DNA of 38,309 nt from Cymbomonas tetramitiformis (lineage: Eukaryota > Chlorophyta > Pyramimonadophyceae > Pyramimonadales > Pyramimonadaceae): NCBI GenBank assembly GCA_001247695.2, contig LGRX02027006.1, forward strand, positions 1 to 38,309, given 5' to 3'. This document shows positions 9,142-19,397 of the stretch, one piece after another. The first letter of the stretch is position 1; each line of letters starts with the position of its first letter. Made by a program: the position numbers and the translations under genes. Below the pieces are notes generated by a model, which saw only the letters and a list, made by a program, of their open reading frames with translations, was not told the origin of the DNA and made no database searches.

Positions 9142-10175
9142 CTAAGATGCAAGTGAATTGTTCATAATATGTTGACATCACATAAAAGCATTCTGAAGAA
9201 ACCCCTATATATTCATACGAGTTGTCATCACTACAAATGACATGGGTTTCGAATCATCGAAATGAGTATAACTCCGATGAATTCATTAGTACAGAATAGC
9301 TGTTGAGATTATTCCTCCGGCTGGATTGCAATAATTCACAATCCGTGTACATTCCGGTGACAAAATATTGCACTGGACTGATCGCCACATTTGGTATAAT
9401 CTGTGATATATAAGTCATCAGAGAAAGCATTGCAATCAGCACAATGCTGTCTAGACTCACAAAGATGAGTAACAGATTTCTTCAGATGTAATAAATAAAG
9501 GCACAATGTGACCTACGCTAAAATCGCGTATGCTCGGGCACTGTATTGTGACCTGTGCTAAGATCGCGTATGCATGGACGCAATATGACTCGTGCCGATA
9601 ACGTGGACACAATTCATACAACCTCCGGTACAAGCGGACAAGGTTGACTGCCACGACATCACATCTGAAATCAATAAATCACTCAGAGAGAAGGTGTTGA
9701 CATCAGTACAACACCATTATACATATAATCATGAGGATTTTAAAGAAGACACAGTCTCTCCGATATTGACAAACATGGTATATATATATCCATGCTCTCT
9801 GATCACGTATATTTGATATCCCACAGCATATGATGATGGTAATAGCAAACCACTTCGCTGGAGGGTAGTGTTGTATTTTATACAGCACATGCATGGGCAC
9901 TATATGACCCACGCTGATGACGTGGATTCGGGCTGCATCCCAAAGACTGCGATGCACCTTCGGTGCCATGGGCTGCATCCCGAGAACTGCTATCCAGCTT
10001 CATAGTAAGCTTCCACGTCATCACATAGAGGTCGGACCTCTGTTGTATTTACACGGCGCTTGACAACCGCCTAGCAATACACTTCCTTGAGGGGGGAAGA
10101 TGATGGCGTGTGGAGCTGCATATGGATAGCAGAGGGAGTAGCCCCTGGTGTTTTCACTAGCCTGCTTTGCAGGGA
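9142..10175. other. AT-rich region with weak frames only
   Basis: Short minus-strand frames at 9254-9460, 9457-9654 and 9703-9978 show no domain or clear splice signals. A motif around GTCACA..GTGCC with CATACGCGAT recurs near 9505-9580. Nothing else is supported. Confidence 0.4.
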
Positions 10176-10180
10176 TACCG
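10176..10180. repeat. Target-site duplication TACCG (left)
   Basis: TACCG abuts the LTR at 10181 and recurs at 13464-13468 immediately after the other LTR. Confidence 0.85.
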
Positions 10181-10423
10181 TGCGAGGAAGACAGATACGC
10201 TGTCCGGCTAAGCTCGCTAGGAGACAAACTGATCATCCTATAACTTGTGTCTGGCCGAAGCTTTATGCTCTCGGAAACCCAGACAGTGAAACGATGACTG
10301 TACTACTGTACTGTACTACTGTACAGTACAGTGCTAGGATGTCACGGACACGAGACGGAAGCAGGGTCAGGCTAGGGGCTAGTCAGAGCCCATAATAACT
10401 AAGCCTAAACCCGAAGTCCAGCA
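10181..10423 (-). repeat. 3' LTR of element 3
   Basis: 243 bp; on the minus strand it runs from TGCTGGACTTCGG to CTTCCTCGCA. It contains a short run of GTACTACTGTACTGTAC-type repeats near 10305-10330. Confidence 0.88.
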
Positions 10424-10608
10424 CACCACCCGTGGGTGTGACTACCTAGCAAGGCAGGTACAGGGTATACAGCCACGTGATAATAAACAAACACCTACGT
10501 GCAACTCGGTGGAAACCGATCACTTCTAGCTGGGTGCCGGGGTCTTGACCCGGTCATCCCACTACTGGGCTAAAGCTAATCAAGCTGCCAGGATGATTGA
10601 CAAGAAAC
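10424..10608 (-). other. 3' untranslated part and polypurine tract of element 3
   Basis: On the minus strand the tract CCACGGGTGGTG directly precedes the 3' LTR. The rest is non-coding. Confidence 0.55.
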
Positions 10609-12783
10609 TCAGCCACTTTGCAGCCGGTCAGCAGAGCTGAGTTCAGCGGTTGGGATGCAATCACAGAGTAATCCCGAAGTGAATCGCAGACTGTCTTTTT
10701 GAAATTGAGCACCACCAGGCCCAAGCGGGCAAGGCGGTTCCACAGCAGAAAGTAAATCGACTGAAGAACTCAGATAAGCAGATTCCCATGGCGGTTTGAA
10801 CATTGAAGAAAGAGATAAAAGAACTCGATCGTCAGGCGGCCAATCACGGATGTCCAGAGAGCCAAGTGGCGGATCCGAAGCAAAAAGATCTCCAGTAGAC
10901 CGATGGACGGTGACTCCGGGCTCAACCAGGCCCCTGTCACCACCGCCCACGGCAACCAGAGATGCCGTAGCACTGGCCAGCAGAGAACAACAGAGCATCG
11001 AGGACATTAACGCACACCGGAGAAAACTCGGCGGCGCCCGTGGACGGTACATCGGAGCTGCTAGTGGCGATGCCCCCCTGTCAGAGTCATGCTCAAGAGT
11101 GCCGAAGGAGTCAAAAGCCACTTGCTGCCCGCCGTCAGAGTCATTGTCAGAGCCTTGGTCGTTGTCAGAGACTTCAGAGCCAATGTCAGAAGTCTCAATC
11201 GTCAAGCCAGCAAACAGCGGAGCCGGTGCAGAGTCGCCAAGCTGGAGCGATGGGACGGAACCAGGCAAGCCGAGAGAGCCAGAGACAGCCACTGGTGGGT
11301 CATGAGCCGTAGGCACACCACCAGCCACGAGTGCAGAGGGATCCCGAACCGCAGGCGGTGGCGGAATCGAACCCTGTGCATCCGAGTGGAATGTGACTAG
11401 AGGAAAGTGAGCCTCGCCGTCATCGTCAGCCGCCGCATTCCGAGCGGAAGCCGCCGCATCCTGAAAGTGCTTCAGAGACGTGGGCTCAGCCGGCACAAAG
11501 GAATGCGCCGACAGCTCGCACACCTCCGGGCGACCCTCCATCGTGCAGAGCGACTCGAAGGCGTGCTCATCCCCCGCGTCATAGAAACGCTGGAAACGAA
11601 CAGCCAAGCAGTCAGTCTCGTAGTCTTCAACCGCACTACAATAGTGGGCAGAGTGACGACCGCCGTTGGGGCATTCAGCATGCCAGTGCTTCAAACCACT
11701 TTGTGCACACACCGCATTCTGGCAGTGGGGCACGAAGGCACCACTCTTCTTGTCAAATGAGACATGAGGAGCGGTGCCAAGCGGTTTAACACCAGCACGA
11801 TGAAGCTTGGCAGCAGAGCGGGTAAGGTGCTTGCCCGCAGGCGGAGGCCCTTCCCGCTTCTGCCGCTTTAGGTCACGAATGTCCTGTTGCATGCGCTCCA
11901 GCTGCTTCTGCAGACTGGACAACGCCGCAGCCAGGTCAGACGCGCCATCGCCGAATGACAGAGCAGAGACAGGGGCGTCAGAGACTTTCAGGCCGTGGCG
12001 GAACTGCTCCCGCACACGAGCCTGAATAGTCAGGAGAGACACGCCCTGCCGCTGGTCAGCCCGAGCCAGAGAGTTAGCCAAATCACGGTATAGCCACGAA
12101 TCGCCGAGAGCCTTCAGAAACTGCCGCTTCACCGCGTCCTCTGGCAAGTTGTGGGAACGCTGAACGTCCCTCAACAGGCCATTGAACTCGCGGATGCCAC
12201 GGTCAGGATCTTTGCTGCTGGGGATGCGGACCGCCAGCAGCAACTCAAAAGAGTCAAAGGGTTCCGAACGTTCCTGGAGCATGCGCACCACCTCAAGGGC
12301 AGCGCGCTTGCCATCTCCAGGAACGTCGGACCCAGAGGCCTCAAGCCAGTCACGGGCAGGTGAGCCAGGGCGAGCCAGAAATGTCAGAGCCGAGAGCAAC
12401 AACTCATTTGCCTCATGCCTAGCCTCAACTGCCATGTCAGTCAAGTCAAACAGGGGAGCAAACGCCGATGACTGAAGCACGAACTGTGCGCGCAACTCAT
12501 GCATCAATTGTGAAAAAATGTCTACAGCGTCCGCCTCCGTTCCTGCAAAGCGCTCTGATTTGTCCCCAAGAATCTTTGTGGCAACGGTTTTGGCAACCTT
12601 CCTGTCGAAGTTGTCTCGAGCCAACTGTTTACATTTGTCGAAAACTTCCCTCGCAGCTGCCGTGGTGGGAGCTGGCAGCTGCGGCGTGTGCGGTGTTGCA
12701 GCGTGCTGCGCACCAACGTCATCAAAGATCGTCTCTAATCTGCGGACGCGAGACCGCGTCACTCTATTCGTCGTGGTAACCAT
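10609..12783 (-). CDS. gag: Gag-like polyprotein of element 3 (724 aa)
   Basis: One intact frame from an ATG at 12783. Order: a basic N-terminus, an alpha-helical capsid-like half (about residues 40-270), a coiled-coil-like stretch (LAAALSSLQKQLERMQQDI), a basic linker, and a Cys/His cluster near 11636-11724 with spacing C-x4-C-x6-H-x4-C-x10-C followed by acidic sequence. The cluster contains ECPNGGRHS, matching DCPLGGRQHS in element 1. Near the C-terminus a hydrophobic stretch (around residues 585-615) follows an Arg/Pro-rich patch, again as in element 1. The Cys/His cluster probably binds RNA like a Gag zinc knuckle but does not follow the classic C-x2-C-x4-H-x4-C spacing. No enzymatic motif. 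Intact frame plus identical LTRs suggest a recently mobile copy, presumably mobilised by an autonomous partner outside the window. Confidence 0.78.
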   Translation of the reverse strand: MVTTTNRVTRSRVRRLETIFDDVGAQHAATPHTPQLPAPTTAAAREVFDKCKQLARDNFDRKVAKTVATKILGDKSERFAGTEADAVDIFSQLMHELRAQFVLQSSAFAPLFDLTDMAVEARHEANELLLSALTFLARPGSPARDWLEASGSDVPGDGKRAALEVVRMLQERSEPFDSFELLLAVRIPSSKDPDRGIREFNGLLRDVQRSHNLPEDAVKRQFLKALGDSWLYRDLANSLARADQRQGVSLLTIQARVREQFRHGLKVSDAPVSALSFGDGASDLAAALSSLQKQLERMQQDIRDLKRQKREGPPPAGKHLTRSAAKLHRAGVKPLGTAPHVSFDKKSGAFVPHCQNAVCAQSGLKHWHAECPNGGRHSAHYCSAVEDYETDCLAVRFQRFYDAGDEHAFESLCTMEGRPEVCELSAHSFVPAEPTSLKHFQDAAASARNAAADDDGEAHFPLVTFHSDAQGSIPPPPAVRDPSALVAGGVPTAHDPPVAVSGSLGLPGSVPSLQLGDSAPAPLFAGLTIETSDIGSEVSDNDQGSDNDSDGGQQVAFDSFGTLEHDSDRGASPLAAPMYRPRAPPSFLRCALMSSMLCCSLLASATASLVAVGGGDRGLVEPGVTVHRSTGDLFASDPPLGSLDIRDWPPDDRVLLSLSSMFKPPWESAYLSSSVDLLSAVEPPCPLGPGGAQFQKDSLRFTSGLLCDCIPTAELSSADRLQSG

Positions 12784-13220
12784 GATGGAGAGACAGGGGA
12801 GAAGGTCGAGCTAAACAGGGAGATGGTGGAAAAACGCTTACAGCGGCCAGATAGTCTGTAGAAGTCTCAGTTGACAGATCAAAATTCACAGGTCGTAAGC
12901 GAAACCATGAGAGCGGCCAAAATTTGTCACGTGTGGAACGACCTCGCCGGAGCTAGCGGCGCACGAAACAGATTAACTCCCGCTGCGACGATGCTTCCGT
13001 AAAATAAAAATAATCCGTCACTAACTGATCTCCTGCGCAGCGAAGGCGAGCACAATGCGTGCCGCCATCACTGCCAAGTCAAAAGGCCATACCGTAAGAG
13101 CAATTCACCACCGCCCAAGTGGGCGCTCAACCCCTCCTACGTCCTACTTAGCCGAACATGGCAACAGCAAGGCGCTGTGCCATCATCAGAATCACCGGAA
13201 AGCCGGTGCGGCCTATAACC
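12784..13220 (-). other. Leader of element 3
   Basis: Non-coding stretch between the 5' LTR and gag. On the minus strand it begins GGTTATAGGCCGCACC, in the primer-binding position; I cannot name the tRNA. Its GGT..GGCC opening resembles that of element 1. Confidence 0.5.
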
Positions 13221-13463
13221 TGCGAGGAAGACAGATACGCTGTCCGGCTAAGCTCGCTAGGAGACAAACTGATCATCCTATAACTTGTGTCTGGCCGAAG
13301 CTTTATGCTCTCGGAAACCCAGACAGTGAAACGATGACTGTACTACTGTACTGTACTACTGTACAGTACAGTGCTAGGATGTCACGGACACGAGACGGAA
13401 GCAGGGTCAGGCTAGGGGCTAGTCAGAGCCCATAATAACTAAGCCTAAACCCGAAGTCCAGCA
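13221..13463 (-). repeat. 5' LTR of element 3
   Basis: 243 bp, reads identical to 10181-10423. TACCG follows at 13464-13468. Confidence 0.88.
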
Positions 13464-13505
13464 TACCGCACTCTCAGGACTTTGTCCCCTTTGCTAGCGT
13501 AAATG

Positions 13506-13539
<34 letters not shown>

Positions 13540-14092
13540 GTGCACTACTCATTGATTGTGTGAAAAGACGAGTGCCACGAGCGTGCTGCACGCGAGGCAG
13601 CTCCGTTGCCACGATCGCACTGCGCGACATCGAGTGTCCACCCCCTGCTTCGGTCCTAAAACATAAAGAGCGGAGGTTTGGACGCGTGGAGACCCCAGAG
13701 CACTCGCCTGTTTTTTGTGGGCTTCGTGTCTTTGTCTATCGTGTTACAAGCCGTTTACAAGCGAAGGTAATAGGTATCGTATGTCCAAATTCCCGAAATT
13801 GAATAATTGAAATTCCAAATCTCTAGAGCCTTATCTGGTGGGACATTGGAATAAAGGCAGAAGTGGTCGACGCATTTTCTTACTTCATATTTTTAATATC
13901 GGGGAACCGAGCGGTAAGCACAAAAGTCAGCGGAAAGAATTTCTGAGATTACACACGTGACAAGATTAGGCAGCGACACGCTCCATCGTAAATTTCTACT
14001 GTTAGTGCAGGGAGCGTAGCAAGGGAGTTCCCCAGCAAACTCCAAAAGAATATCGCAAGCTACTACAGAACGAACCGTGCTAATAATATACT
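13464..14092. other. TACCG duplication, (TTA)n microsatellite and upstream region of the phosphatase gene
   Basis: 13464-13468 is the right target duplication. (TTA)n fills about 13508-13539. The rest, up to the ATG at 14093, is probably promoter and 5' UTR of the next gene; no specific element can be called. Confidence 0.5.
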
Positions 14093-15298
14093 ATGGCGGG
14101 TAATGCACTGCAGACTGTAATGTTAAAACGAACAGGTGAGCTTAGTGACTGAAAACCTGTGCCCAAAGACGCATACTGACGCTGACATTTTGATGAAGTC
14201 TTGGGGTATCTTTGCATCTGTAGCTCTGCCTGACACCTTCTCACCTGTTGGAGGCGTTTTATCTTTTCCCCACGACGGTGTCTTACTGTTTGATAGCGAC
14301 TCAAGTTATTTCTTAATTCAACAGGTGTTCCAGACGGAGTTTGGGACGCCGGAGAAGTATTCCCGGAAAGCAATATTTATGTCGGTTCCCTAGGCGCAGT
14401 CGTTCTGCCGGAGCTGCAAAAAAGAGATTTGCGCGGCGTCCTTACTGTCGCCAGTTGCCTCGATGTGTGGGATGGTGGAGAAAAGCCGGAAGATGTGAAA
14501 AACTGGCTACAGGTTGATGTTGCTGATCATCCCGGCGAAAATCTGCTGAAGGTCATGCCAAAGTGCTTCGAATTTATCGACAGGGCGCTATCTTCAGAGG
14601 AGACTGCGGGGCCTTCCAGTGGCATTTTAATCCACTGCGCCTCTGGTGTTTCTCGAAGTGTTTCCATTTGTTGCGCTTATCTGATGACGAAAAAGGCAAG
14701 TACCTCTCGAGAACGCCATGTGCCCGTTCACCTTCCCTTTCCGCAGAGGAGCCAAAATCAGAAGCTGCTTTTGATTGCGTTGGTGCACGCTCCCAAGATA
14801 TTGACATGTTTTCCCGAATAGAGCTTGACTTAAGATTCCGTAGTGATGCTCACCATTTTTAGTATGCTTCAGGGCATGCGGTACGACGAGGCCCTTGCCG
14901 CCGTGCAAGAGAACCGTCCGCGTGGCAGACCGAATCCCGGCTTTGCTCGTCAATTAGAAATCCTCCAGGCGTGTGCCTGCAATTTGGAGTGTGCAATTGA
15001 GTCTTGGGAGAAAGAGAGTGCAAAACTCGGGCCTATTATGGATCGTATAAGGGATCAACGTGACGAGGCCACGACGCTCAAAGCTCGCGTGGACAACATC
15101 GCGGAGGCATTAATCCAAAGGGAGAATAGTAAGGCCCCGAAAATTTTGCAGTTCCAAAGGGAGTTGCTGGATCTGAGGACTGAAGTAGCGAAATCGTTGG
15201 ACCAAAAGAGCACCTTTGAAGATCGACCTGCCAAGAGCATAAAAAAGGCTGCGGTACAGCAGATAGAGGAAATTCTTGCTACACTTAACTTGACTTAA
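14093..15298 (+). CDS. Dual-specificity protein phosphatase, three exons (279 aa)
   Basis: Proposed exons 14093-14135, 14325-14695 and 14873-15298 join in one frame. Intron 1 (189 bp) is GT-AG (ACAG|GTGAGC to CAACAG|G). Intron 2 (177 bp) starts AAG|GCAAGT and ends TTCAG|GGC, a GC-AG intron; no GT donor there keeps both frame and fold. The protein has the family's opening (NIYVGSLGAV), a general-acid Asp region (VDVADHPGEN) and the HC-x5-R loop HCASGVSR at 14633-14656, then GMRYDEALAAVQENRP and PNPGF as in MAPK-phosphatase-like enzymes. It should hydrolyse phospho-Ser/Thr/Tyr in the cytoplasm or nucleus through the Cys. A C-terminal extension of about 90 residues looks coiled-coil and is not part of the catalytic fold. 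All key residues are present. The substrate is unknown and plant-type DSPs are the closest pattern I recall. The ATG at 14093 is the first in frame that splices cleanly. Confidence 0.85.
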
Positions 15299-16065
15299 TT
15301 TTGCTGTTACGAAAAGAAGAAGTGCCGCAATACCCGTTGCACTTTGCAAATCATAAGGCTCTTTAAATACCTACCGAGATCCACAAGGAGGTGGGTTGCG
15401 AAAGTCTATTTTAGGGTTTCGCTGTGGTTTGTCAGAGAAATAGTATCACTTTGGCAAAATAGTTTTGGGTTTCGACGTTGTTTATGCTGAACGATGTCTA
15501 CGTGGCATCTGCCATTAGGTACTGTTGCAGTATGCACACATTCTTTGTGCAAAGCTGGCCATATTTTCTACGGAGCTGAGCTGAGTGAGTTCCTTGGGCA
15601 CAGGTGCACGCCCATACGTGCATCTCTTTCATCATATGCTGCCATCAGATGGGCAGCAGGGCTCAAGTAAATGCTGCCTGCACATGTAGGCGATCATACC
15701 ATCACCTGTAGCAGATAATCCACCAGTAATTCGGAATGCGTGCTCCGCATTATGCAATATTCGTTATCTTATCTATTTTCGATATCAGAAATAGTTTTGG
15801 CAAAAGCTCTACACGAATCTGCTTTTTATCGGAATAGCACGCCGATATACAATATCCAGATTTGAGTTTTAAGGCACACCGCAAAAAAAAGTATTTTTAT
15901 TAGCATCCGCATTATTAATACTCCTAGAGCCTGCACGCCAACCGCTACCGCACGCAGTGCACGTCCCCCCTGGTAGGCTTGTCATCGTTTGCTATCACAT
16001 GTATGTATCGTATGAGCAACTTAGTGCGATACGGAGTTATTGGATTGCCCGGAGTATATATCACT
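15299..16065. other. Intergenic region, nothing recognised
   Basis: Probable 3' UTR of the phosphatase followed by unassigned sequence. No frame, RNA gene or repeat boundary is convincing. Confidence 0.5.
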
Positions 16066-16070
16066 TTATT

Positions 16071-16734
16071 TGTGCCCGGAGGCACAGCGTGAGCCGATAT
16101 GTCTATGCGTCTGTGTGTGTCATCGGGAGTAATCTGGGATTGACACGACGATGACAGTGAAATTGGGCTTGAAATCACGATGAGAATGAGTACCAGATGT
16201 CCGGGGTATGACAATATGACACTATGGCACTATGACACTATAGTAGTATGACAATATTGTGGGGTGGTCATCGTGGCACTTAATCAGACCCTCGGGGAAT
16301 GGCCGGATTCGCATTGGGATCAGAAAGACAATGAAATTGAGTATCAGATGTCGGGGGTATGACAGTATGACAGTATGACAGTATGACAGTACAGTAGTAT
16401 GACAGTACTGTATGACAGCCATCCTGTCAGTCCGTCGACGTGACATCTGAATCGAGAATGACGAATCGGAATTAGAAATGAGATCGGATCAGGAATCGAA
16501 CGTTGGGCTGTCCGTGGTGTGACATCGGGTGCCGGGTGGTTGACCCTGCAGCCCGAGTTACGAGTGAATAAGTAGAGCACTTGAGGAGTGTTTAGGCTTC
16601 AGAACTCGGAACCGAACTATCGTTTGCACCTCAATCTGGCCCTGATCCAGTATATTATAAAAACCGAATTGTGTACCTTTGCACGTTCAACCAAAAACAT
16701 CATTCCGAGTATACGTCGTAGTGCCCCTGGCACA
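16071..16734 (+). mobile_element. Solo LTR (family A), plus orientation
   Basis: It matches the reverse complement of 438-1121 along its length, runs from TGTGCCCGGAGG to CCCCTGGCACA and is flanked on both sides by TTATT (16066-16070 and 16735-16739). No internal sequence is attached, so it is the product of LTR-LTR recombination. Two arrays of an ATGACAGT-like octamer sit at about 16208-16258 and 16357-16415. TATTATAAAA at 16653-16662 is a plausible TATA box. Confidence 0.88.
16653..16662 (+). promoter_or_regulatory. Putative TATA box in the family A LTR
   Basis: TATTATAAAA about 75 bp before the LTR end; the same TATTATAAAA is present in the copy at 438-1121. Position suits an LTR promoter. 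Confidence 0.4.
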
Positions 16735-16739
16735 TTATT

Positions 16740-17405
16740 GAAAGACGGTACTTTGTGGGTGCCCACACGATATTGTTGCATGTCCCAGTCGGATTTCTCT
16801 TTAGGCGCTCGCAGGAGCATTTGCCCCCCCGGTGGTGGACGATGCCGTCCTGATATTGCACATTACCCATCAACGGGCGATGCGTGTTGTTATAGGCGTG
16901 CGTTGCCCGAACGAGGCCCTACGGGAAATTACGAAATATACAGGAGCAGGAACAACATAATATACCGTGACACGGTCCTGTATATATAATTATTCATGTG
17001 ACCACTTCCGCGACTCAGATGGGATGGATGTTGTACTGGTCCCCACACGCCGAATTGGGACGATGGTCGGGTGCGAAGGGGGGGGTATGTTCGAACCAAT
17101 AATTACACGGTGCCTGAAACGCCGAATTGGCGCGAATTTATAAATTCCTGAGTGCTTGGCTTACAGAAGCTTACGTTGAATCCGATAGCCACTGTGAAGC
17201 CACTGTTAAGCCGGTTGCTTGAATTCGCGAGCGCCATGCACGGCATTACTTCGTAAGCTTCTGCAATCTTTTTAGAGGCAGTCTCTCGAGAATTTTCGCG
17301 CATGAGCGTGTCAAAGCCGAGCGTCAATGGCGCATACGCAAATGGCGGTATGCGCGATTTTGCCGCATAGTTGTTGTCGTGTAGCCGAACCTATTCGCAA
17401 CTGAT
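16740..17405. other. Intergenic region, no supported gene
   Basis: A 74-codon minus-strand frame at 17103-17327 has no domain or splice signal. An AGAAGCTTACG-type motif occurs twice in inverted orientation near 17165 and 17255. It may hold the promoter of the gene starting at 17406. Confidence 0.4.
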
Positions 17406-18618
17406 ATGGCGAGCAATAGAAAGGCGTGTTCTATCCTAAACTTTGCGGCCAACGATAAGTGTTCGCGCTGTGTCTCTAAGCAGGCAGGTTGCAGCAACGC
17501 GCACTTGTTGCCCCAGCAACCTCCTTTTGATCACGACTGGCGACATCCACGCGGAGCTCCGACTTCAATAATACAAACTGATGCGCCGACGTTGCGGGAT
17601 CGTAGAAAGAATGGCGTATCTGCTTTCTCGGCTTCGGACAGTAATTTTATCATCAATGTAGAGCGACAATTGATAGTTGAGACAGACGGCAATGACGCTG
17701 CAACTAATCAACTCCCCGCGAAGTGGTTAACAAGGAGAGGCCGTTCAAGATTGGAAAGTTGCACAGCCGATGATGGTACGCATGCACACGCTTATTGTGA
17801 ATTATCATATTAGTACGGCAGATGTTAATTGTGGACATAATGGCAACGTATGCGCTCTATAATAATGGTAATAATACGCGCGTCGTCCGTGTACCTATGC
17901 ACAATCATATGCGCACCATGCAGAGATTGCGCATTGTGTCAGTTGTATGCGGCGACATGACGCGGTGCCGGTGATCGGATATGTTGCAGCCCAAGAGCAT
18001 ACCGCCAATAACATTGCCACGACTGCCATCGACACGGCTGCAGAGGTGTTGCATGAAAGGGAGCTTCGAAGTTCAGCTCGTGCTACTTTCGAAGTGACGA
18101 CTACCACACCGCGCAAACGACCACTGCTGAAGGTAGTTGCATCAGATGTAAATGTGGAGGTGACATCTCCACATGACACTGCGACACCATTATCTAGTTA
18201 CAAAGAAGTTGGGGAGTATATATCTCATAAACAATGTGAGGCGATCAACGCAATGCACTCCGTGTCGCACGCCGACAAACATCGTATCCGAGGTAGGTCC
18301 ACGCTCATTACATGCACGCACACATATGTGTTATTAACTTTGATGCTGACTTACCACCATGCATCGATGGTTATACGTGCTAATAAGATGATATATTCCG
18401 TGGTTTCTTTTTGAACAGAACTTGATGCTGCATGCACCGTGCTGCTAGAAGAGAAGCATGCAGTGCAGATGGCAGGACTGCGAATGGTAGCTGACATAAT
18501 GGATGGCACCACGAAGATAGACATCGATGCATTATGCAAGCAGTTGTTAACGCCTGCTGAGATCGACGACATTCAGCGGATTCCACATACACAAATTGCC
18601 CGAAAATACACAGCTTGA
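17406..18618 (+). CDS. Hypothetical spliced gene, three-exon model (312 aa)
   Basis: Inferred exons are 17406-17775, 17924-18292 and 18419-18618. The second intron is the better supported: GAG|GTAGGT donor, pyrimidine-rich TTTTTGAACAG acceptor, and the frame continues as ELDAACTVLLEEKHAVQM. The first intron (GATG|GTACGC to CATGCAG|AG) keeps the frame but has a weak donor; without it the middle exon could start at the ATG at 17947. The protein has KCSRC..GC (C-x2-C-x6-C) near its N-terminus and HCVSC near the exon 1/2 junction, suggestive of zinc binding; the rest is helical. Codon use fits a real gene but I recognise no family. Immediately after the stop another reading frame continues as an exon-like block (18622-18760), so the 3' end may be longer or frameshifted. 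Confidence 0.4.
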
Positions 18619-18621
18619 TAG

Positions 18622-18760
18622 CATTCATCTTCAATCGAAATACAATGTCAAGCAGCGAGAGGGTGGGCCAGAATCAAATATGCTCCGATGCTGGATGTTT
18701 GGGGGCATCGGACTTGGTACTATCGTCAAGGTGGAGATTTCAGCGGAAGCAAACCTCAAG
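18622..18760 (+). pseudogene. Exon-like block after the hypothetical gene, unassigned
   Basis: An open frame (…NMLRCWMFGGIGLGTIVKVE…) ends at a textbook donor AAG|GTAAGC and could begin at a TAG acceptor just after the preceding stop. The R-x-GG ... W-x-x-GGIG pattern loosely recalls the Tc1/mariner DDE transposase region (W-G-x-G-V-G), but the match is weak. It may be a further exon, a frameshifted end of the previous gene, or a transposase relic. Confidence 0.25.
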
Positions 18761-18895
18761 GTAAGCTCGTGATAATGTGTGTGCTCATGTGTTCTCATGT
18801 GTGTAAGTGTACACATTAGTATTCACTCTGGCTTACCACCACGCATTGTGTGTAAGTGTATGCGTGTAGTTGCAGATTGCAAAATACTTAAATAT

Positions 18896-18938
18896 GTGTG
18901 TGTGCGTGTGTGCGCGCGCGCGCGCGCGTGTGTGTGTA
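18896..18938. repeat. (TG)/(CG) alternating purine-pyrimidine tract
   Basis: A continuous TGTGCG..CGCGCG..TGTG run of about 40 bases, a classic Z-DNA-prone sequence. Confidence 0.8.
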
Positions 18939-18954
18939 TGGATGAATGAATATT

Positions 18955-19397
18955 GTTATGTGTTGCGGGCTGTGTGGCTTTAGCATAATTTCTAAATTAA
19001 GTATGCGTGTACTTGCTATGTTGTATACTTGTGTAGACTGCGATGTAGCAACTTTTCTAAATTATGTATGCTTGGATTGAGTATGTATACTTGTATAGGC
19101 TGTGATATATCACAATGTGTATACTTATACTTGGATTTACTAGGTATACTATCTTGCATATACTGTAATATGTTGTGTCTTTAGTAGCAAATTTTCTAAA
19201 TTATGTAGGCCTGGATTTACTATGTATACTTGTATAGGCTGCATGGGTGATATAGCATTTTTTTTCTAAATTAAGCATGCTTGGATTTTCTCTGTATACT
19301 ATCTTGTATAGGCTGTATTATGTTGTGTGGCTTTAGCAACTTTTCTAAAATAGAAGTGTGGTTGGATTTGCTATGTATACTACTTGTATATACAGCA
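18955..19397. repeat. Degenerate tandem repeat of about 75-85 bp, roughly five copies
   Basis: Recurring blocks are TTTTCTAAATTA, TATGCTTGGATT, CTATGTATACTTGTATAGGC and TGTGTGGCTTTAG. It ends directly in front of the ORF at 19398. Confidence 0.7.

Larger units (their letters stand above)
10181..13463 (-). mobile_element. Gag-only non-autonomous LTR retrotransposon (element 3)
   Basis: A complete 3283-bp element in minus orientation: two 243-bp LTRs that read identically base for base as far as I can compare by eye, TACCG duplications, a leader of about 440 bp, one gag-like frame and a GGGTGGTG polypurine tract next to the 3' LTR. No pol genes. Identical LTRs imply very recent insertion (established reasoning for LTR elements). 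It shares LTR tip, polypurine tract and Gag architecture with element 1 but the LTR bodies differ. Confidence 0.88.

Noticed and set aside
13055..13435. 126-codon plus-strand frame over the element 3 leader and LTR
   Set aside because: It crosses the LTR boundary and lies opposite to the element's orientation; the LTR half recurs at 10181 in a different context.
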